This document shows, piece after piece, positions 5,993 through 7,069 of a stretch of DNA of 7,069 nt. The stretch's first letter is position 1, and each line of letters opens with the position of its first letter. Source of the DNA: an uncultured Chryseolinea sp. (GTDB lineage: Bacteria > Bacteroidota > Bacteroidia > Cytophagales > Cyclobacteriaceae); contig CAMLER010000260.1 of assembly GCA_946478915.1 (NCBI GenBank), forward strand, positions 1-7,069, read 5' to 3'. The notes under the pieces were generated by a model. It ran no database searches, was not told where the DNA came from, and was given only the letters and a program-made list of their open reading frames with translations. Position numbers and translations under genes: made by a program.

Positions 5993-6574
5993 ATGTCAAA
6001 GGAATATTGGAATAACCTGTATGCGAGCAACGAAACCGGATGGGATATCGGTTATCCAGCTCCCGCCATTAAAGAATATGTCGATCAACTGGAAGATAAA
6101 ACTGTTCCTGTTTTAATTCCTGGTTGTGGTAATGCGTATGAGGCAGAGTATCTGTTAAACCAGGGCTTTACAAATGTAACGCTGATTGATATCGCTCCAT
6201 TGGTCGCTCAGAAGTTGCGAGAAAAATTCGTGACCGATAAAACAAAGAGTATAAAGATAATAACCGGGGATTTTTTCGAACATGAAGGAAAATACCAGCT
6301 GATAATTGAACAGACTTTCCTCTCGGCGCTCGATCCAACACTACGGCCTAAGTATGTTGAAAAGATGCATGAGCTGCTTTTCAAAGGTGGTCATCTGACC
6401 GGCGTAATATTCATTAAAATATTTGATGAGCCTGGTCCGCCGTTTGGTGGAACCATCGAAAAATATCGAGAGATGTTTTCACCAAGATTCGAAATAAAGC
6501 AAATGGAGCCTTGCTATAACTCAATCGAACGAAGAAGTGGTAATGAAGCTTTCATTAATCTAATTGCAAAGTAA
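5993..6574 (+). CDS. TPMT-like SAM-dependent methyltransferase (thiol/thiopurine or halide type)
   Basis: The 193-residue protein follows the thiopurine S-methyltransferase family from end to end: W-D-I-G-Y-P-A-P (17-24), the SAM-binding loop VLIPGCGNAYEAEYL (40-54), an acidic residue after strand 2 (Asp66 in LIDIAP), GDFF (92-95), EQTFLSALDP (106-115), a gGHLtGvIF strand (132-140), GPPFGG (148-153) and NSIERRSGNEAF near the end. Bacterial members methylate thiols, thiopurines, halides, selenium or tellurium species; which one applies here cannot be told. It is cytoplasmic, full length and without signal peptide. The ATG at 5993 has an A-rich leader (AAATAGAA). It appears to be a single-gene unit with its own promoter. 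Confidence 0.9.
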   Translation: MSKEYWNNLYASNETGWDIGYPAPAIKEYVDQLEDKTVPVLIPGCGNAYEAEYLLNQGFTNVTLIDIAPLVAQKLREKFVTDKTKSIKIITGDFFEHEGKYQLIIEQTFLSALDPTLRPKYVEKMHELLFKGGHLTGVIFIKIFDEPGPPFGGTIEKYREMFSPRFEIKQMEPCYNSIERRSGNEAFINLIAK

Positions 6575-6584
6575 GTGGGAATAG

Positions 6585-6722
6585 CTCGACAAAACTGAAC
6601 TCGAAAGACTCATATCATCAGTTGACGCAGTAGCCCTTGCCCATACACACCGCGATCATTGGATGTGGAGGCGCAGTGGAGAATGTAAAATAAAAAGTGC
6701 GTACCCTATACGTTGTGCTTAA
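6585..6722 (+). pseudogene. Relic of a metallo-beta-lactamase-fold hydrolase
   Basis: Just after the methyltransferase, the frame opening at 6585 (after a TAG) reads VDAVALAHTHRDHW at 6621-6662. HTHRDH (6642-6659) is the HxHxDH metal motif of the metallo-beta-lactamase fold, and the lead-in TELERLISSVDAV with Trp right after it matches the MBL hydrolases related to UlaG, where DHWD is usual. Past the Trp the frame loses likeness (MWRRSGECK) and stops at 6720, while the neighbouring frame from 6662 reads DVEAQWRM, restoring DHWD, and stops at 6686. A one-base frameshift plus deletion of both ends explains this. The protein would need about 200 or more residues, so the fragment cannot be active. 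Confidence 0.6.
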
Positions 6723-6793
6723 TAGGATTGCAATAGGTCTCATCAGGGCAGCGCTTACTCCTCGCAGTTTCAGCGAAGCACCGATGAAGGGGA

Positions 6794-6827
6794 ACTTGTT
6801 TCAAAACACGAGGATTACAAAACAAGT
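6794..6827. terminator. 8-bp inverted repeat just past the AHSA1 gene, possible 3' hairpin
   Basis: ACTTGTTT (6794-6801) and AAACAAGT (6820-6827) are exact reverse complements around 18 bases, beginning one base past the stop of the minus-strand gene at 6829. The stem is AT-rich and no U-tract follows, so termination would be weak; it may instead protect the transcript end. Confidence 0.3.
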
Positions 6828-6828
6828 A

Positions 6829-7069
6829 TTATTCCTTTTCCGCAAGCTCCTTGATGATACCGATCGCGCTGTCCCACATTTTTTGATGAGACGGAACATC
6901 ACGCTTTGCCATTTTGCCTATTTCTACGGAAAGTATGTTTCCATCCTTATCGGAAACAACCTTGAACTTCTCGAAATAAGTGCCCAGGGCGGCCCCCGGC
7001 TCCGGTTTCACATCATCATAATAACGGAGTTGCAAATATTTTTCCGGTTGATGGACTTCAACCACTCCG
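6829..7069 (-). CDS. AHSA1/SRPBCC-family protein, partial (N-terminus off right edge)
   Basis: The last 79 residues of a protein enter from the right edge. They read as the C-terminal half of an AHSA1-like START/SRPBCC domain: VVEVHQPEKYLQLRYYDD is the central strand pair, ALGTYFEKFKVV and GNILSVEIGKM are the following strands, and MWDSAIGIIKELAEKE is the long C-terminal helix that closes the hydrophobic cavity. The family ranges from Hsp90 co-chaperone-like proteins to small-ligand binders and is usually cytoplasmic and about 140-160 residues, so roughly half is missing. The codons continue to the window end without an obvious start; the GTG at 7065 is internal. Confidence 0.75.
   Translation of the reverse strand, partial: GVVEVHQPEKYLQLRYYDDVKPEPGAALGTYFEKFKVVSDKDGNILSVEIGKMAKRDVPSHQKMWDSAIGIIKELAEKE

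Overview
The window looks like a piece of a Bacteroidota chromosome, probably Cytophagia/Chitinophagia-like. Three things point there. The starts lie in A-rich leaders without clear Shine-Dalgarno sequences. A perfect TAnnTTTG promoter element, typical of this phylum, precedes one gene. Several products are of types common in the phylum: a Bacteroidota-type N-terminal domain fused to a membrane anchor, an amidohydrolase lipoprotein, secreted Esterase-D-like hydrolases and an AraC regulator. The DNA is moderately AT-rich. No rRNA, tRNA, CRISPR array or insertion sequence was seen.

Layout. (1) 1-579, minus: a gene cut by the left edge, encoding a small cytoplasmic domain, one membrane helix and the start of an outer domain. 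(2) 780-2875, plus: a two-gene operon of an eight-helix DoxX-like membrane protein and an amidohydrolase lipoprotein, joined by an ATGA stop/start overlap. A perfect 10-bp inverted repeat ends on the first base of the operon's start codon. (3) 3012-4926, minus: two secreted serine esterases of related fold in an overlapping operon, convergent with the amidohydrolase. (4) 5019-5618, plus: an AraC-family gene diverging from the esterases, with a complete HTH domain but almost no sensor domain. A 7-7-7 perfect dyad lies between them. (5) 5619-5992: mostly non-coding, with a likely coding relic on the minus strand, a direct repeat and a promoter element. (6) 5993-6574, plus: a TPMT-like SAM methyltransferase. 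(7) 6575-6828: a relic of a metallo-beta-lactamase-fold hydrolase that still carries HTHRDH. (8) 6829-7069, minus: the C-terminal end of an AHSA1/SRPBCC protein, cut by the right edge.

How the genes relate. The DoxX/amidohydrolase pair and the esterase pair are two separate transcription units. The AraC protein and the dyad would be the natural control point for the esterases, but the truncation leaves it unclear whether the regulator works. Two decayed fragments and a truncated regulator between about 4.9 and 6.8 kb suggest a stretch that has been rearranged and is losing genes. I see no clear new multi-gene system. The best leads are the coupled DoxX/amidohydrolase operon with its start-codon dyad, the esterase/AraC control region and the two gene relics.
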